Shown here: positions 17,151-25,678 of the stretch, piece after piece
Numbering within the stretch: position 1 is the stretch's first letter
Layout of the letters: every line of letters begins with the position of its first letter
DNA from: Halofilum ochraceum
GTDB lineage: Bacteria; Pseudomonadota; Gammaproteobacteria; XJ16; Halofilaceae
NCBI RefSeq assembly: GCF_001614315.2
Contig: NZ_LVEG02000001.1
Coordinates: forward strand, 372,001-436,000
Length of the DNA: 64,000 nucleotides
Direction of reading: 5' to 3'
Notes under the pieces: generated by a model
What the model saw: only the letters and a program-made list of their open reading frames with translations
Told to the model about the DNA's origin: nothing
Database searches by the model: none
Program-made: the position numbers and the translations under genes

Positions 17151-18341
17151 ATGAAACTCGCCATTCTCTCGTGCGGCCCGAACTCCTACAGCACACGCCG
17201 CCTCAAAGAGGCCGCGTTGCAACGCGGCTATGACGTCAAGGTGCTGAATACGCTGAAGTTCGCGATCGATCTGCAGGGCGGCGATCCCGATCTGTACTTC
17301 CGCCAGAAGCCGTTGACCCACTACGACGCGGTGTTGCCGCGCATCGGGGCGTCGATTACCTACTACGGCACGGCCGTGGTCAGGCAGTTCCAGCAGATGG
17401 ACGTGTTCTGCGCCAACCCGGCGCACGGCATCCTGAACTCGCGCGATAAGCTGCGCAGCCTGCAGCTTCTCAGTCGCCATCATGTCGGTATCCCGCGAAC
17501 CACCTTCGTGCGCGACAAGCGCGATGTGCTCCCGGCGATCGATCGGGTGGGCGGTGCACCGGTCATCATCAAACTGATCGAGGGAACCCAGGGGATCGGG
17601 GTGCTGCTGGCCGAATCGGTCAAGGCGGCGGAATCGATCGTCGAGCTGTTGCAGAGCCAGAAACAGAACGTGTTGATCCAGAAGTTCGTGGCCGAGAGCA
17701 AGGGCAAGGATATCCGGGCGTTCGTCGTCGGTGACCGGGTCGTGGCAGCGATGCGCCGGGTCGCGCAGGGTCAGGAATTCCGCAGCAACGTCCATCGTGG
17801 GGGTGTTGCCGAGGCGGTCGAACTGCCCGACGAATATGCCGAGACGGCAGTCAGGGCCGCGCAGATCATGGGGCTTCGCGTCGCCGGTGTGGACATGCTT
17901 GAAGGCAAGACCGGGCCCCAGATCATGGAGGTGAATTCGTCGCCGGGGCTCGAGGGTATCGAGAACTGCACGCAGCTCGACATCGCCGGCGCCGTGATCG
18001 AGTACATCGCCGCGCAGGTCGATTTCCCCGAGATCGATATTCGCCAGCGATTGACGGTCAGCAAAGGGTACGGCGTCAGCGAAATCTACATCCCTGAAGG
18101 ATCGAATTTCGTCGGCCTCACGGTCACCGAGACGAAACTTTCGGAGCAGGATATCAACGTACTCACGCTCTATCGGGGGAGCAAGGTCATCCCCAATCCC
18201 AAATATGAGCGCGTACTGGAGGGCGGCGACAAGCTGCTTTGCTACGGCAAACTCGAATCCATGCGCCGAATGGTGCCGGTCAAGGCCCGTCGACGCCGGC
18301 GGCCCGAGGTCAAGACGCTCGATACCGAGGTCGGTACCTGA
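17151..18341 (+). CDS. rimK: RimK-type ribosomal protein S6 glutamate ligase with C-terminal RCK_C domain
   Basis: ATP-grasp ligase that adds glutamates to the C-terminus of ribosomal protein S6. Residues 1-300 match E. coli RimK (300 residues): KLAILSCGPNSYSTRRLKEA, PRIGASITYYGTAVVRQFQ, ATP-binding VIIKLIEGTQGIGVLLAES, KFVAESKGKDIRAFVVG and the metal-binding MEVNSSPGLEGIE. Residues 320-385 form an extra domain: VSEIYIPEGSNFVGLTVTET, then LTLYRGSKVIPNPKYERVLE and GGDKLLCYGKLESM, which read as a TrkA_C/RCK_C ligand-binding domain. The start is ATG 17151 with GGAG upstream. The added domain is the unusual feature and may sense a small molecule. Confidence 0.9.
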   Translation: MKLAILSCGPNSYSTRRLKEAALQRGYDVKVLNTLKFAIDLQGGDPDLYFRQKPLTHYDAVLPRIGASITYYGTAVVRQFQQMDVFCANPAHGILNSRDKLRSLQLLSRHHVGIPRTTFVRDKRDVLPAIDRVGGAPVIIKLIEGTQGIGVLLAESVKAAESIVELLQSQKQNVLIQKFVAESKGKDIRAFVVGDRVVAAMRRVAQGQEFRSNVHRGGVAEAVELPDEYAETAVRAAQIMGLRVAGVDMLEGKTGPQIMEVNSSPGLEGIENCTQLDIAGAVIEYIAAQVDFPEIDIRQRLTVSKGYGVSEIYIPEGSNFVGLTVTETKLSEQDINVLTLYRGSKVIPNPKYERVLEGGDKLLCYGKLESMRRMVPVKARRRRRPEVKTLDTEVGT

Positions 18342-18463
18342 ACCGGTTTGTGCGGCGCGCAAGACCTTTGTCACGCGGCGGGGATCGTTGACCACACTGA
18401 CGACGCGTAATGGTCTACGGGCCGCACTGATGGTTTTCACTCGACGTTCCCTGGAGCGAATCC

Positions 18464-18486
18464 GTAGGTCGGGCTTCCAGCCCGAC
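18464..18486. repeat. Short REP-like hairpin (GTAGGTCGGGCTT type)
   Basis: A single palindrome, GTAGGTCGGGCTT with CAGCCCGAC, lies in the gap between convergent rimK and the CYTH gene. It resembles short extragenic palindromes found at transcript ends. The rest of this 213-base gap shows nothing recognisable. Confidence 0.55.
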
Positions 18487-18554
18487 AGATCAATGGCTCA
18501 AGAATGTCTATCGGGATCGTTCGCCGGCAGAACACGCGATCATCATCGGCGTCC

Positions 18555-19025
18555 TCACTCCCAGCCCGAGTAGGGTTGGTTCACCAGACTGGCGTTGTAG
18601 TAGCGCGGATTACCGGTTACCTCTTCGCCGATCCAGCCGGGTAACGCGAATGCCTCGTCGGCGTGTTCGAGTTCGATCTCGGCGACGATCAGTCCGGTGT
18701 TCGCGCCCTGGAACTCGTCGACCTCCCAGATGTGGCCGGCGTGCGGTACCCGATACCGGGTTTTCTCAATCAGGCCGGGCTGGCAGAGCCCGTCGAGCAT
18801 CTCGGCGGCATCGGTGGGCGGGATCGAATACTCGTATTCGGCCCGCTGGGCGTCGACTGTAATCCCCTTGATCGTCAACTCCGCTGCGCCGTCGGTCAGG
18901 CGCACGCGAACCGTACGGGCCGGTTCCGTGCTCAGAAAGCCCTGGCGCATATTGGTCCTGCTGATGGCGTCATCGCGCCAGTTGCCGGCGGTCACCAGGA
19001 ATTTGCGCTCGATTTCGGTGCCCAT
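18555..19025 (-). CDS. CYTH domain protein (triphosphate tunnel metalloenzyme)
   Basis: A single-domain CYTH protein of 156 residues starting MGTEIERKFLV, where the ExExK-type signature (EIERK) marks the triphosphate-binding tunnel. Other tunnel residues appear as TVRVRL, AELTIKG, AEYEYSI and EIELEHADE. Small bacterial members mostly hydrolyse inorganic triphosphate, while some relatives are class IV adenylate cyclases; the sequence cannot decide, and triphosphatase is more likely. The start at 19025 is preferred over an upstream extension because EIERKF belongs at the N-terminus. It stands alone between convergent rimK and the divergent DCC gene. Confidence 0.88.
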   Translation of the reverse strand: MGTEIERKFLVTAGNWRDDAISRTNMRQGFLSTEPARTVRVRLTDGAAELTIKGITVDAQRAEYEYSIPPTDAAEMLDGLCQPGLIEKTRYRVPHAGHIWEVDEFQGANTGLIVAEIELEHADEAFALPGWIGEEVTGNPRYYNASLVNQPYSGWE

Positions 19026-19228
19026 CGTTAATCCCTGTTCGCGGCCCCTGACCCGGCCGGGCGGCAACGCCCACGGGTGCGCTGTTCATTGGAAGAGTGA
19101 TGTTATGGGCGGAGAACCGCGGTACGCAAAAAACGATCGAAACCCGAATCAACCGGAGCGCGAACGAGGGTGGAAACGTCAGTGACCCGGCGTCATTCGC
19201 AGAAAACGATCCATGGGACCTCATCAGG

Positions 19229-19627
19229 ATGAATCGCAACGCCGTCACGCCGTCCCCACACCCCGGTTGTGATATCTATTATGACGGTGCATGTCCGTTA
19301 TGCCGGGCGGAGATGGATTTCTATCGACGGATCGGGACCCGGGCGCGCTTTCACGATCTGACCGCTGACGCTGAAGCGCCCGCGGGTGTCTGCCGGGCCG
19401 ACGCACTGGCGCGATTCCACGTCACGGACGCCGAAGGCCGCGTCCGTTCCGGCGCCCGCGCATTCGCCGAACTATGGAAGGCATCGCCGGGCGGCTGGCG
19501 GATTCTGGGACATGTCGTCGCCGTTCCACCCTTCGTCTGGATCGGGGAAGTCGTGTACCGGCTGTTCCTGCGTGTACGACCCCGACTCCAGAGACTCTAC
19601 CGGCGGCGCCCGGGTGTGGACCATTGA
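19229..19627 (+). CDS. DCC family (DUF393) thiol-disulfide oxidoreductase-like protein
   Basis: A protein of about 132 residues with the family signature IYYDGACPLCRAEMDFY, where CPLC is a thioredoxin-like redox pair, followed by FHDLTADAEAP and a C-terminal hydrophobic/basic segment (WIGEVVYRLFLRVRPRL). The DCC family is widely annotated as predicted thiol-disulfide oxidoreductases but no reaction is established. The ATG at 19229 is chosen because the CxxC loop normally lies about 25 residues in; the frame is open back to 19097. It precedes the FAD oxidoreductase gene by 103 bases. Confidence 0.85.
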   Translation: MNRNAVTPSPHPGCDIYYDGACPLCRAEMDFYRRIGTRARFHDLTADAEAPAGVCRADALARFHVTDAEGRVRSGARAFAELWKASPGGWRILGHVVAVPPFVWIGEVVYRLFLRVRPRLQRLYRRRPGVDH

Positions 19628-19730
19628 TCCTGCCGCGGCGGCAGGCGGTCGCGGCCAGCCGACGTGAGACTCGCGTGACCCGCCGTATCGGTTTACGGTC
19701 CTTGCGGTCGGTGGTGGACGGAGCAGGGGC

Positions 19731-20672
19731 ATGAGTACACGCGTGGCGGTGATCGGCTCTGGTGTGGCCGGCCTGGCGTGCGCCCGACACCTTGCAGCGG
19801 CCGGGCTATCGCCGGTCGTACTGGACAAGGGGCGCGCAGTCGGTGGCCGGCTGGCGACGCGGGTCAGCCGCAACGGCTGGCAGTTCGATCACGGTGCACA
19901 GTTCGTCACCGCGCAGGGGACGGCGTTCGGTGATTTTCTGGTGTCATTGGAGGCGCACGGCGAGGCGGCGCGTTGGGCAGACGAAAGCCCGGCCGCTCGC
20001 TGGGTGGGGACGCCGGATATGGGGGCGATCGCCCGCTCGCTCGCGCAGGGGCTCGATATCCGCCAGCAACGCGAGGTGAGTTCGATCCAGCCGCACGGTT
20101 CGCAGTGGCGGGTCGTCTCCAACGAGGCGGCCGAGTATTTCGATCGGGTCGTGGTGACGGCGCCCGCACCGCAGCTCGGGCGCCTCCTCGGCGAGGATCA
20201 TCCGCTGGCAGTCGAACTGGCAAGGGTTCACCTTGCACCGTGTCTGACACTCATGGCCGCGATCGATGCCCGGGCGCCGCGCCCATTCAGCGCAAGGGCC
20301 GATGCCTCGGCAGCGCTCGGATGGATCGCGCAGGACAGCAGCAAGCCCGGTCGTTCGACCGAAAACGGGACGGCCTGGGTCGCGCATGCCACACCGGAGT
20401 GGAGCGCCGAGCATCTGGAGTTGCAGCCGCAGGAGATGGTCGAGCACCTGTTGCCGGAGCTGCTCGATCAGATTGCAGCGCGACCCGATCAGGTTCTGTA
20501 TGCGGCGGGCCACCGCTGGCGTTTCGCGAAAGTCACCGCTGCGCTGGGGGAGCCGTTTCTGCGGAGTCCCTGCGGAACACTGCATGCGGGCGGCGACTGG
20601 TGTATCGGGCCACGCGTCGAGGCCGCCTGGTCGAGCGGTCGTGCCATTGCGGCGGATATCCTGGAGCGATAA
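19731..20672 (+). CDS. Renalase-like FAD-dependent NAD(P)-binding oxidoreductase
   Basis: A 313-residue flavoprotein. The N-terminus has the Rossmann fingerprint VAVIGSGVAGLACARHL, followed by the second FAD motif VVLDKGRAVGGRLATRVS and FDHGAQFVT; the C-terminus has LHAGGDWCIGPRVEAAW, which binds FAD again. This architecture matches bacterial renalase-like amine oxidase-family proteins; bacterial renalases oxidise misformed dihydronicotinamides, but the substrate here is not shown. It converges with the mechanosensitive channel gene, 16 bases apart. Confidence 0.87.
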   Translation: MSTRVAVIGSGVAGLACARHLAAAGLSPVVLDKGRAVGGRLATRVSRNGWQFDHGAQFVTAQGTAFGDFLVSLEAHGEAARWADESPAARWVGTPDMGAIARSLAQGLDIRQQREVSSIQPHGSQWRVVSNEAAEYFDRVVVTAPAPQLGRLLGEDHPLAVELARVHLAPCLTLMAAIDARAPRPFSARADASAALGWIAQDSSKPGRSTENGTAWVAHATPEWSAEHLELQPQEMVEHLLPELLDQIAARPDQVLYAAGHRWRFAKVTAALGEPFLRSPCGTLHAGGDWCIGPRVEAAWSSGRAIAADILER

Positions 20673-20688
20673 CCCGGATCACTGGGCG

Positions 20689-21993
20689 TTACGGTTGCAC
20701 CGCGCTTGTCCCAGCCAGGCTCTCCCCGAGCTGTCGGATGTCATGTCCGGTCGGGCTCTGGTGCAGGCGCAGGCCGAACTCGGAGATCACGGCGAATACA
20801 TGGTCGAAGATGTCGGACTGGATGCCTTCATAGGGTACCCAGCTCGTCTGGTTGGCGAAGCCGTAGATCTCCAGCGGGATGCCGTCCGTGCCCGGTTCGA
20901 GCTGCCGCACCATGTAGGTCAGGTCGTGGTTGATATGCTCGCTGGCGGCGAGGGAGGCGACGAGGTAGGCGCGGAATATGCCCAGGTTGGTGAGATGCCG
21001 GCCGTTCATGGGAGAACTGGGATCGATGCCCTGCTCTTGATTGTAGGCCTCGATCTCCACGACTTTCTGCTCGATATAGTCGGTCAGCAGCCGTGACTTG
21101 CGGAGTCGGGCCAGATCCTCATCGGTGGTGAAGCGAACGCTGGTCGCGTCGATGTGGATCGCACGCTTGATGCGTCGACCATGGACCTGCTCGATGTTCC
21201 GCCAGTTCTTGAACGAGTCGGAGATCAACGCATAGCTGGGGATCGAGGTGATGGTCTTGTCCCAGTTGCGGACCTTGACCGTCGTGAGGTTGATGTCGAG
21301 CACGTCGCCATCGGCGCCATATTTCGGCATCTCGAGCCAGTCGCCGACCCGGAGCATGTCGTTCGCCGAGAGCTGGATACCGGCCACCAGGCCCAGGATC
21401 GGGTCCTTGAAAATCAGCAGCAGGATGGCGGTCATCGCGCCCAGCCCGCTGAACAGGATCAGTGGCGATTTGCCGATCAACAGGGCGATGGCGAGGATCA
21501 AGGCGACGATCGCGCCCAGCAGTTTGACCCCCTGGAATATCCCCCGCAGCGGCAACCGCGAGGCGAGTTTCATCGATGCGGTCATATCGCCGAGCGCATC
21601 GAGTATCGAGAACACGGCTAGCAGCGCGAACAGGATGATCCAGAGGTGGCTGAGGACCTCGATGACCGGCAGTGCCGCCGTGTCCGTATCGAGCAGGATC
21701 CGCGCGAGCGTGTACACGAGGACACCCTGAAAGGTCAGACTCAGACGCGTGAAGATGTGGTGGGCGAATAATGCGTTTTTCCAGCGCCGGGCGGCGGACG
21801 GCGGCGCGTCGACCGACTCGTCGGGATCGACCGGCGATACTTGCCGGTCGAGCACCGGCAGGGCGATCCGGTGCAGTAGCCAATGCACGAGCAGGGAGGT
21901 CAGCGCGATGAGCGCGAGGACGATCAGCAGGTACATCGGGTCCGAGTGCGGCAGTCCTGCGGCTTCCAGCCAGCGGGTCAGTTGTTCTTTCAT
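20689..21993 (-). CDS. mscM: YbdG-type miniconductance mechanosensitive channel
   Basis: Inner-membrane channel of the MscS superfamily, full-length match to E. coli YbdG. Five membrane segments cover about residues 15-185; the pore helix and MscS domain contain ALLIGKSPLILFSGLGAMTA, FKDPILGLVAGIQLSANDML and the very conserved RVGDWLEMPKYGADGDVLDI. The C-terminal cytoplasmic part ends with SDIFDHVFAVISEFGLRLHQ. The ATG at 21993 gives 434 residues; an in-frame TTG at 22044 is less likely. In E. coli the channel responds to osmotic down-shock. It is monocistronic and convergent with the renalase-like gene. Confidence 0.93.
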   Translation of the reverse strand: MKEQLTRWLEAAGLPHSDPMYLLIVLALIALTSLLVHWLLHRIALPVLDRQVSPVDPDESVDAPPSAARRWKNALFAHHIFTRLSLTFQGVLVYTLARILLDTDTAALPVIEVLSHLWIILFALLAVFSILDALGDMTASMKLASRLPLRGIFQGVKLLGAIVALILAIALLIGKSPLILFSGLGAMTAILLLIFKDPILGLVAGIQLSANDMLRVGDWLEMPKYGADGDVLDINLTTVKVRNWDKTITSIPSYALISDSFKNWRNIEQVHGRRIKRAIHIDATSVRFTTDEDLARLRKSRLLTDYIEQKVVEIEAYNQEQGIDPSSPMNGRHLTNLGIFRAYLVASLAASEHINHDLTYMVRQLEPGTDGIPLEIYGFANQTSWVPYEGIQSDIFDHVFAVISEFGLRLHQSPTGHDIRQLGESLAGTSAVQP

Positions 21994-22184
21994 AAGTTGG
22001 CTCGTTGGATAAGCGAGGCGGTGGAGCTGTTCCGCCCGATTCAACGCACGGCATTCAACGCGTGCGCGGCGCTCGCGTGGTGTTCTGAAAGGCGTTCGAT
22101 GGCGGGCCCGTCCGCGCGCAGGGCCATGCTGCTGCCTGGAGGTTCAGGCGGCCAGTATACCGGACTCCCGCCAGGGCCGGCCGT

Positions 22185-22682
22185 TCATGAGGCATCCGGC
22201 GTTGTTTCGCCGTGTCCGTATCGGCGTTGGTAGAGTTCCAGCACGCTCGGCACCAGTTCGGTGACCGGGCCGACGACATCGATCCCGGGCGCTATCTCCT
22301 GGACGGACAGATCGCGTACTGCGCCCGGCGGGTGCCCGAATTCCGCCAGACGTTCCGCGAACTGGCGCGATGACATGATATAGACGATCCGCCCCAATCC
22401 GGCCATCGCATGTGCCGCCGCGCACATGGGGCAGTGCTCGCCCGAGGTATAGACCGTCGCCGCAGCGCAGGCAGCCGGATCGAGATTCCGTGCGGCCCAG
22501 CGCGCGAGTTCGAACTCGGGATGGTGAGTCACGTTGTCCGTGACGGCGCGGTTGCGGTCTTCGGCGAGCCGATTGCCGTCGCCATCGACCAGAACGGAAC
22601 CGAACGGGGCGTCGCCGGCGTTCAGGGCCTCGGTCGCCAGTTCGATACAGCGCTGCAGATGCGCACGGTCCTGTTCGTTCAT
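22185..22682 (-). CDS. Nucleoside/base deaminase (CMP/dCMP deaminase fold)
   Basis: A 165-residue zinc deaminase. The zinc site is formed by HPEFE (histidine and the catalytic glutamate) and HCPMCAAAH (two cysteines). Overall layout resembles guanine deaminase/nucleoside deaminase proteins more than the tRNA enzyme TadA: the C-terminal part carries AEFGHPPGAVRDLSVQEIAP, with GIDVVGPV. The exact substrate cannot be told. It is 63 bases before the start of the small unknown gene's transcript region and about 190 bases upstream of mscM, on the same strand as both. Confidence 0.85.
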   Translation of the reverse strand: MNEQDRAHLQRCIELATEALNAGDAPFGSVLVDGDGNRLAEDRNRAVTDNVTHHPEFELARWAARNLDPAACAAATVYTSGEHCPMCAAAHAMAGLGRIVYIMSSRQFAERLAEFGHPPGAVRDLSVQEIAPGIDVVGPVTELVPSVLELYQRRYGHGETTPDAS

Positions 22683-22763
22683 CCGGTTACCTCCGTCCGG
22701 GATGTCTTGCGACGGGCGCTATGAATCTATCCCGGTGATGTGCGTCAGGGGCCCGATCATGGA

Positions 22764-23036
22764 CTACCGGATAGGCGAATCGCCCGGCAGTTGCGGCAGC
22801 CTGGAAAGCGCGCGGGCATAACCGGCGTGATCGAACCCGCGTTCCTCCTTCATGATCCCGAACATTTCCACCGCGAGGACATGCCCGATCATCAACACGG
22901 CTTCATTGCGCGGATAGCCTTCGCCTACGAGTCGTTCGAGTGTCTCCGCGGTCTCTGGCGGCTCGCCGTCCGTGATCTGCTTCTCCACCGCGTCCAGCAC
23001 CGCCTTGCGCAGCTGTGCGGCCTCGTTCTCGTCCAT
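22764..23036 (-). CDS. Small conserved-looking protein of unknown function
   Basis: A 90-residue soluble, acidic protein. I do not recognise a named family with certainty. Visible pattern: an N-terminal helix (ENEAAQLRKAVLDAVEKQI), then DGEPPETAETLERLVGEGYP, a helix RNEAVLMIGHVLAVEMFGIM, and a C-terminal segment FDHAGYARALSRLPQLP. The DPPET/LxxEGY layout followed by a hydrophobic helix occurs in small bacterial proteins of unknown role. Codon use looks native. It lies 81 bases upstream of the deaminase gene on the same strand. Confidence 0.65.
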   Translation of the reverse strand: MDENEAAQLRKAVLDAVEKQITDGEPPETAETLERLVGEGYPRNEAVLMIGHVLAVEMFGIMKEERGFDHAGYARALSRLPQLPGDSPIR

Positions 23037-23406
23037 CCCGACTCTCCCTCTTCACGCTGCCGCGCAACGGCTGCCGGTCACCCGGCAAGCGACGGTCCGG
23101 TCACCGTGCGGCAGGGCGGTTCTCGATCATTGACCGCGACCCTACATCGCCGGGCCTGCCCGATCCAGAGACGGGGATCCCGCCGGGATGCCCGTGGCCG
23201 TGGGCCGGGCGGGTGCAATCGGTAAACCGGCAGTGCGGCGGCGCGCGGCTGGTTATATCGAGACGAATCCTGTCGGTTCCCCGATTGAACGGTCGACCAA
23301 CCGGAGAGAAACACCGGCTACCATCAGGCGATGAGCAGGAATCGGATAGTGACCGGTTCGCGGATCGGGCAGGATTCCGGGGTGAGTCGGTTTTGCCGGA
23401 GGCGGT
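23037..23406. other. 370-bp intergenic region before the Ada-like gene
   Basis: No gene, RNA motif or repeat was recognised. It separates the divergent small unknown gene and the Ada-like gene and must hold their promoters. GGCGGAGG-type purines directly before 23407 supply the ribosome binding site of the latter. Short GC-rich inverted repeats occur around 23160-23215, but none is distinctive. Confidence 0.4.
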
Positions 23407-24306
23407 ATGAGTGAGGAGATACGGCACGCGGCGGCAGATCGGGAGGTATCGATGGGGGATTCAACCCGGACCCGTATCCGCGAACTGTGTGCGTATATCG
23501 AGGCGCACCCGGATGCATCCCTGACGCTCGCGGCACTCGGGGAGCGGGTGCATCTGAGCCCGGGCTATCTGCAGCGGCGCTTCAAGGCCATTACCGGTGT
23601 CTCCCCGAAGCAGTACGCGCGCATGTGCCGGTTACGCGCCCTGCGGGAATTGCTGCGCGAGGGGGAGACGGTGACCGATGCGATCTGTGACGCCGGATTC
23701 GGTTCGGCGAGTCGCGTCTATGAACAGGCCACGGAGCGGTTGGGCATGACGCCGGGGCAGTATCGGGTCGGCGGGGCGGGGCTGGAGATTTCGTACGCGA
23801 CCGTCTCGACGCCGTTGGGGCTGTTGATGATGGCGGCCACGGATCGCGGTTTGTGCTTCGTACAATTCGGGGAAGACGAGGCGGCGATGCGCGATCGACT
23901 GGCGGCGGAGTATCCGGCGGCGTCGCTGTCACCGATGCCGGCGAGCACGGATGCCGCGTTCGATGCCTGGATGGCCGGTCTGCGTTCGCGCCTGGATGGT
24001 GCGCCGGACGGGCGTGATCTGCCGCTGGATGTCCGCGGCACCGCGTTTCAGACGCTGGTCTGGGAATATCTGCAACGGATCCCGGCCGGCGAGACCCGCA
24101 GTTATTCGGACGTGGCGGCCGCGATCGGCCGGCCCGCGGCCGTAAGGGCGGTGGCCGGGGCCTGTGCCGCCAATCGTCTGGCAGTGGTGATCCCCTGCCA
24201 CCGGGTCATCCGTGGTGACGGGGGACTGGGCGGCTATCGCTGGGGTCTGGCGCGCAAACGGGCGTTGCTGGAACGTGAAGCGGCGGGTCGGGGCAACGAG
24301 GAGTGA
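23407..24306 (+). CDS. Ada-like AraC regulator fused to O6-methylguanine-DNA methyltransferase
   Basis: A 299-residue DNA repair protein. Residues 25-120 are an AraC-type helix-turn-helix pair (LTLAALGERVHLSPGYLQRR, FKAITGVSPKQYARMCRL, DAICDAGFGSASRVYE). Residues 130-295 are a methyltransferase with FQTLVWEYLQRIPAGETRSY and the acceptor cysteine in VVIPCHRVIRGDGGLGGYRW. The N-terminal zinc-cysteine domain of full Ada, which repairs methylphosphotriesters and triggers the adaptive response, is missing; E. coli Ada is 354 residues. The start at 23407 has GGAGGCGG upstream; an in-frame ATG at 23452 is possible. It stands alone. Confidence 0.9.
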   Translation: MSEEIRHAAADREVSMGDSTRTRIRELCAYIEAHPDASLTLAALGERVHLSPGYLQRRFKAITGVSPKQYARMCRLRALRELLREGETVTDAICDAGFGSASRVYEQATERLGMTPGQYRVGGAGLEISYATVSTPLGLLMMAATDRGLCFVQFGEDEAAMRDRLAAEYPAASLSPMPASTDAAFDAWMAGLRSRLDGAPDGRDLPLDVRGTAFQTLVWEYLQRIPAGETRSYSDVAAAIGRPAAVRAVAGACAANRLAVVIPCHRVIRGDGGLGGYRWGLARKRALLEREAAGRGNEE

Positions 24307-24505
24307 TCGGCCCATCGAAACACGGCAGCGCGCCGTAAGCCCGTGCCATAAATTTGCGCCGTAAGCCCCGAGCCCCGCGAGGCCGCCGGGCGATTACGGG
24401 GCCGTCGCACCGGCATTCGTGTCTGCCGTTCCCGGTGCGCCCGCGGGCCAGAGCGCGCTGGTATCATGCGCTCCCTTTGAATGCGGGGCGTGCCCAAGTG
24501 CCCTC

Positions 24506-24650
24506 TAACGCAGGTTCGTCGTCTTTTCGCCGGGCCTCGAGGCGCCTGGCGGCGTTGCGCCTCCTCGCCATACGAGGCGCTATGAGTCGTCGGCGCGCCT
24601 TGCCAGTCGCCACGATGCCTCGCCGAGAAAGATCGACGAACTTGCGTTAA
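24506..24650. repeat. Long imperfect palindromic element upstream of cbiB
   Basis: The left end (TAACGCAGGTTCGTCG at 24506-24521) is matched by the inverse right end (CGACGAACTTGCGTTA up to 24649). Inner segments also pair: CGCCTGGCGGCGTTGCGCC with GGCGCGCCTTGCCAGTCGCC. The whole 145-base stretch could fold into one long hairpin with a small central loop near 24578. It ends 11 bases before the cbiB start codon, so it would sit in the cbiB leader. No reading frame with coding character is present. The rest of the 354-bp gap (24307-24505) holds nothing recognised, and no B12 box was found. Confidence 0.75.
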
Positions 24651-24660
24651 AGGACACTGG

Positions 24661-25578
24661 ATGCAGACCGGTCTCGTGATCGCGGCGGCACTGTTCGCCG
24701 ATGCCCTGCTCGGCGAGATGCGCCGTGGTCACCCGCTCGTCGGATTCGGTGTGCTGGCCGCGCGCACGGAGCGCACGCTGAATCGCCGTTATTTCCCCGC
24801 TTTCCTGCGCCGCCTGCTCGGGGGGCTCGGACTCCTGCTGCTGGTGGCGCCGCTGGTCGTGGCCGCTGCGTGGCTCGCGGCCGCACCCCACGGCTGGGCC
24901 TTCGAGGTGCTCGTGCTCTACCTGGCGCTGGGGCTGCGCAGTCTCGGCAAACATGCGCGTCGGGTACAGCGTGCACTCGACGCCGACGATATCGATTCGG
25001 CCCGTGCCGCCGTGGGCATGATGGTGAGTCGCGATGTCCGCGCGCTCGACCGCCGCGGGGTGGCGGCGGCCACGATCGAATCGGTGCTGGAGAACGGCAA
25101 TGATGCCGTGTTCGGTACGTTGTTCTGGTTCGCGGTCGCCGGCGCGCCAGGGGCGTTGGCCTATCGCCTCGTCAATACCCTGGACGCCATGTGGGGGTAT
25201 CGCACGGCGCGTCTGGCCGCGTTCGGCTGGACCGCGGCGCGGCTGGATGACCTGATGAACTGGCCGGCGGCGCGACTGACCGCGCTCACCTACGGTCTGG
25301 TGGGCCGCGCGCCGCTGCGGGCGCTGCGTTGTGCCCGGGTGCAGGGTGGGCGCACGGACAGCCCCAATGCCGGTGTCGTGATGGCCGCGGGCGCCGGGGC
25401 GTTGGGCGTGCGTGTCGGCGGTCCGGGCGTATATCATGGCCGGCGGACATGGCGGCCCCGGTTCGGAGTCGGTCGGCGCCCGGATGTGGCCGCGATCGGA
25501 CGGGCCACCGGTCTTGTCATCAACGGCGCGCTGGTCTGGACGGGCATTGCCTGTATCGTCGGCTGGTGGTTTTCGTAG
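24661..25578 (+). CDS. cbiB: Adenosylcobinamide-phosphate synthase CbiB (CobD of aerobic naming)
   Basis: Inner-membrane enzyme that joins adenosylcobyric acid with aminopropanol phosphate. The 305-residue protein has the family start (LVIAAALFADALLGEMRRGH, PLVGFGVLAARTERTLN), several membrane segments (for example around residues 56-75 and 290-303), and the conserved cytoplasmic motifs SVLENGNDAVFGTLFW, DAMWGYRTARLAAFGW and RTDSPNAGVVMAAGAGALGV. It heads the plus-strand run cbiB-cobD-btuF-pldA. Confidence 0.94.
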   Translation: MQTGLVIAAALFADALLGEMRRGHPLVGFGVLAARTERTLNRRYFPAFLRRLLGGLGLLLLVAPLVVAAAWLAAAPHGWAFEVLVLYLALGLRSLGKHARRVQRALDADDIDSARAAVGMMVSRDVRALDRRGVAAATIESVLENGNDAVFGTLFWFAVAGAPGALAYRLVNTLDAMWGYRTARLAAFGWTAARLDDLMNWPAARLTALTYGLVGRAPLRALRCARVQGGRTDSPNAGVVMAAGAGALGVRVGGPGVYHGRRTWRPRFGVGRRPDVAAIGRATGLVINGALVWTGIACIVGWWFS

Positions 25579-25678
25579 ATGCGGGGTGCGGCTCCGTCCG
25601 CCCGGGCGCGTGTCGTCAGAGGCAGAGCGCGTATTCGCGCGGCGTCGGGCCGTCGCGCGGTGACTGAGGTAGTGAGTA

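Noticed and set aside
24307-24660. Possible cobalamin riboswitch before cbiB
   Set aside because: No B12 box, CCCCGCAACGG or GGGAAGCCGGTG-like element was found; the structure there is a simple long palindrome.
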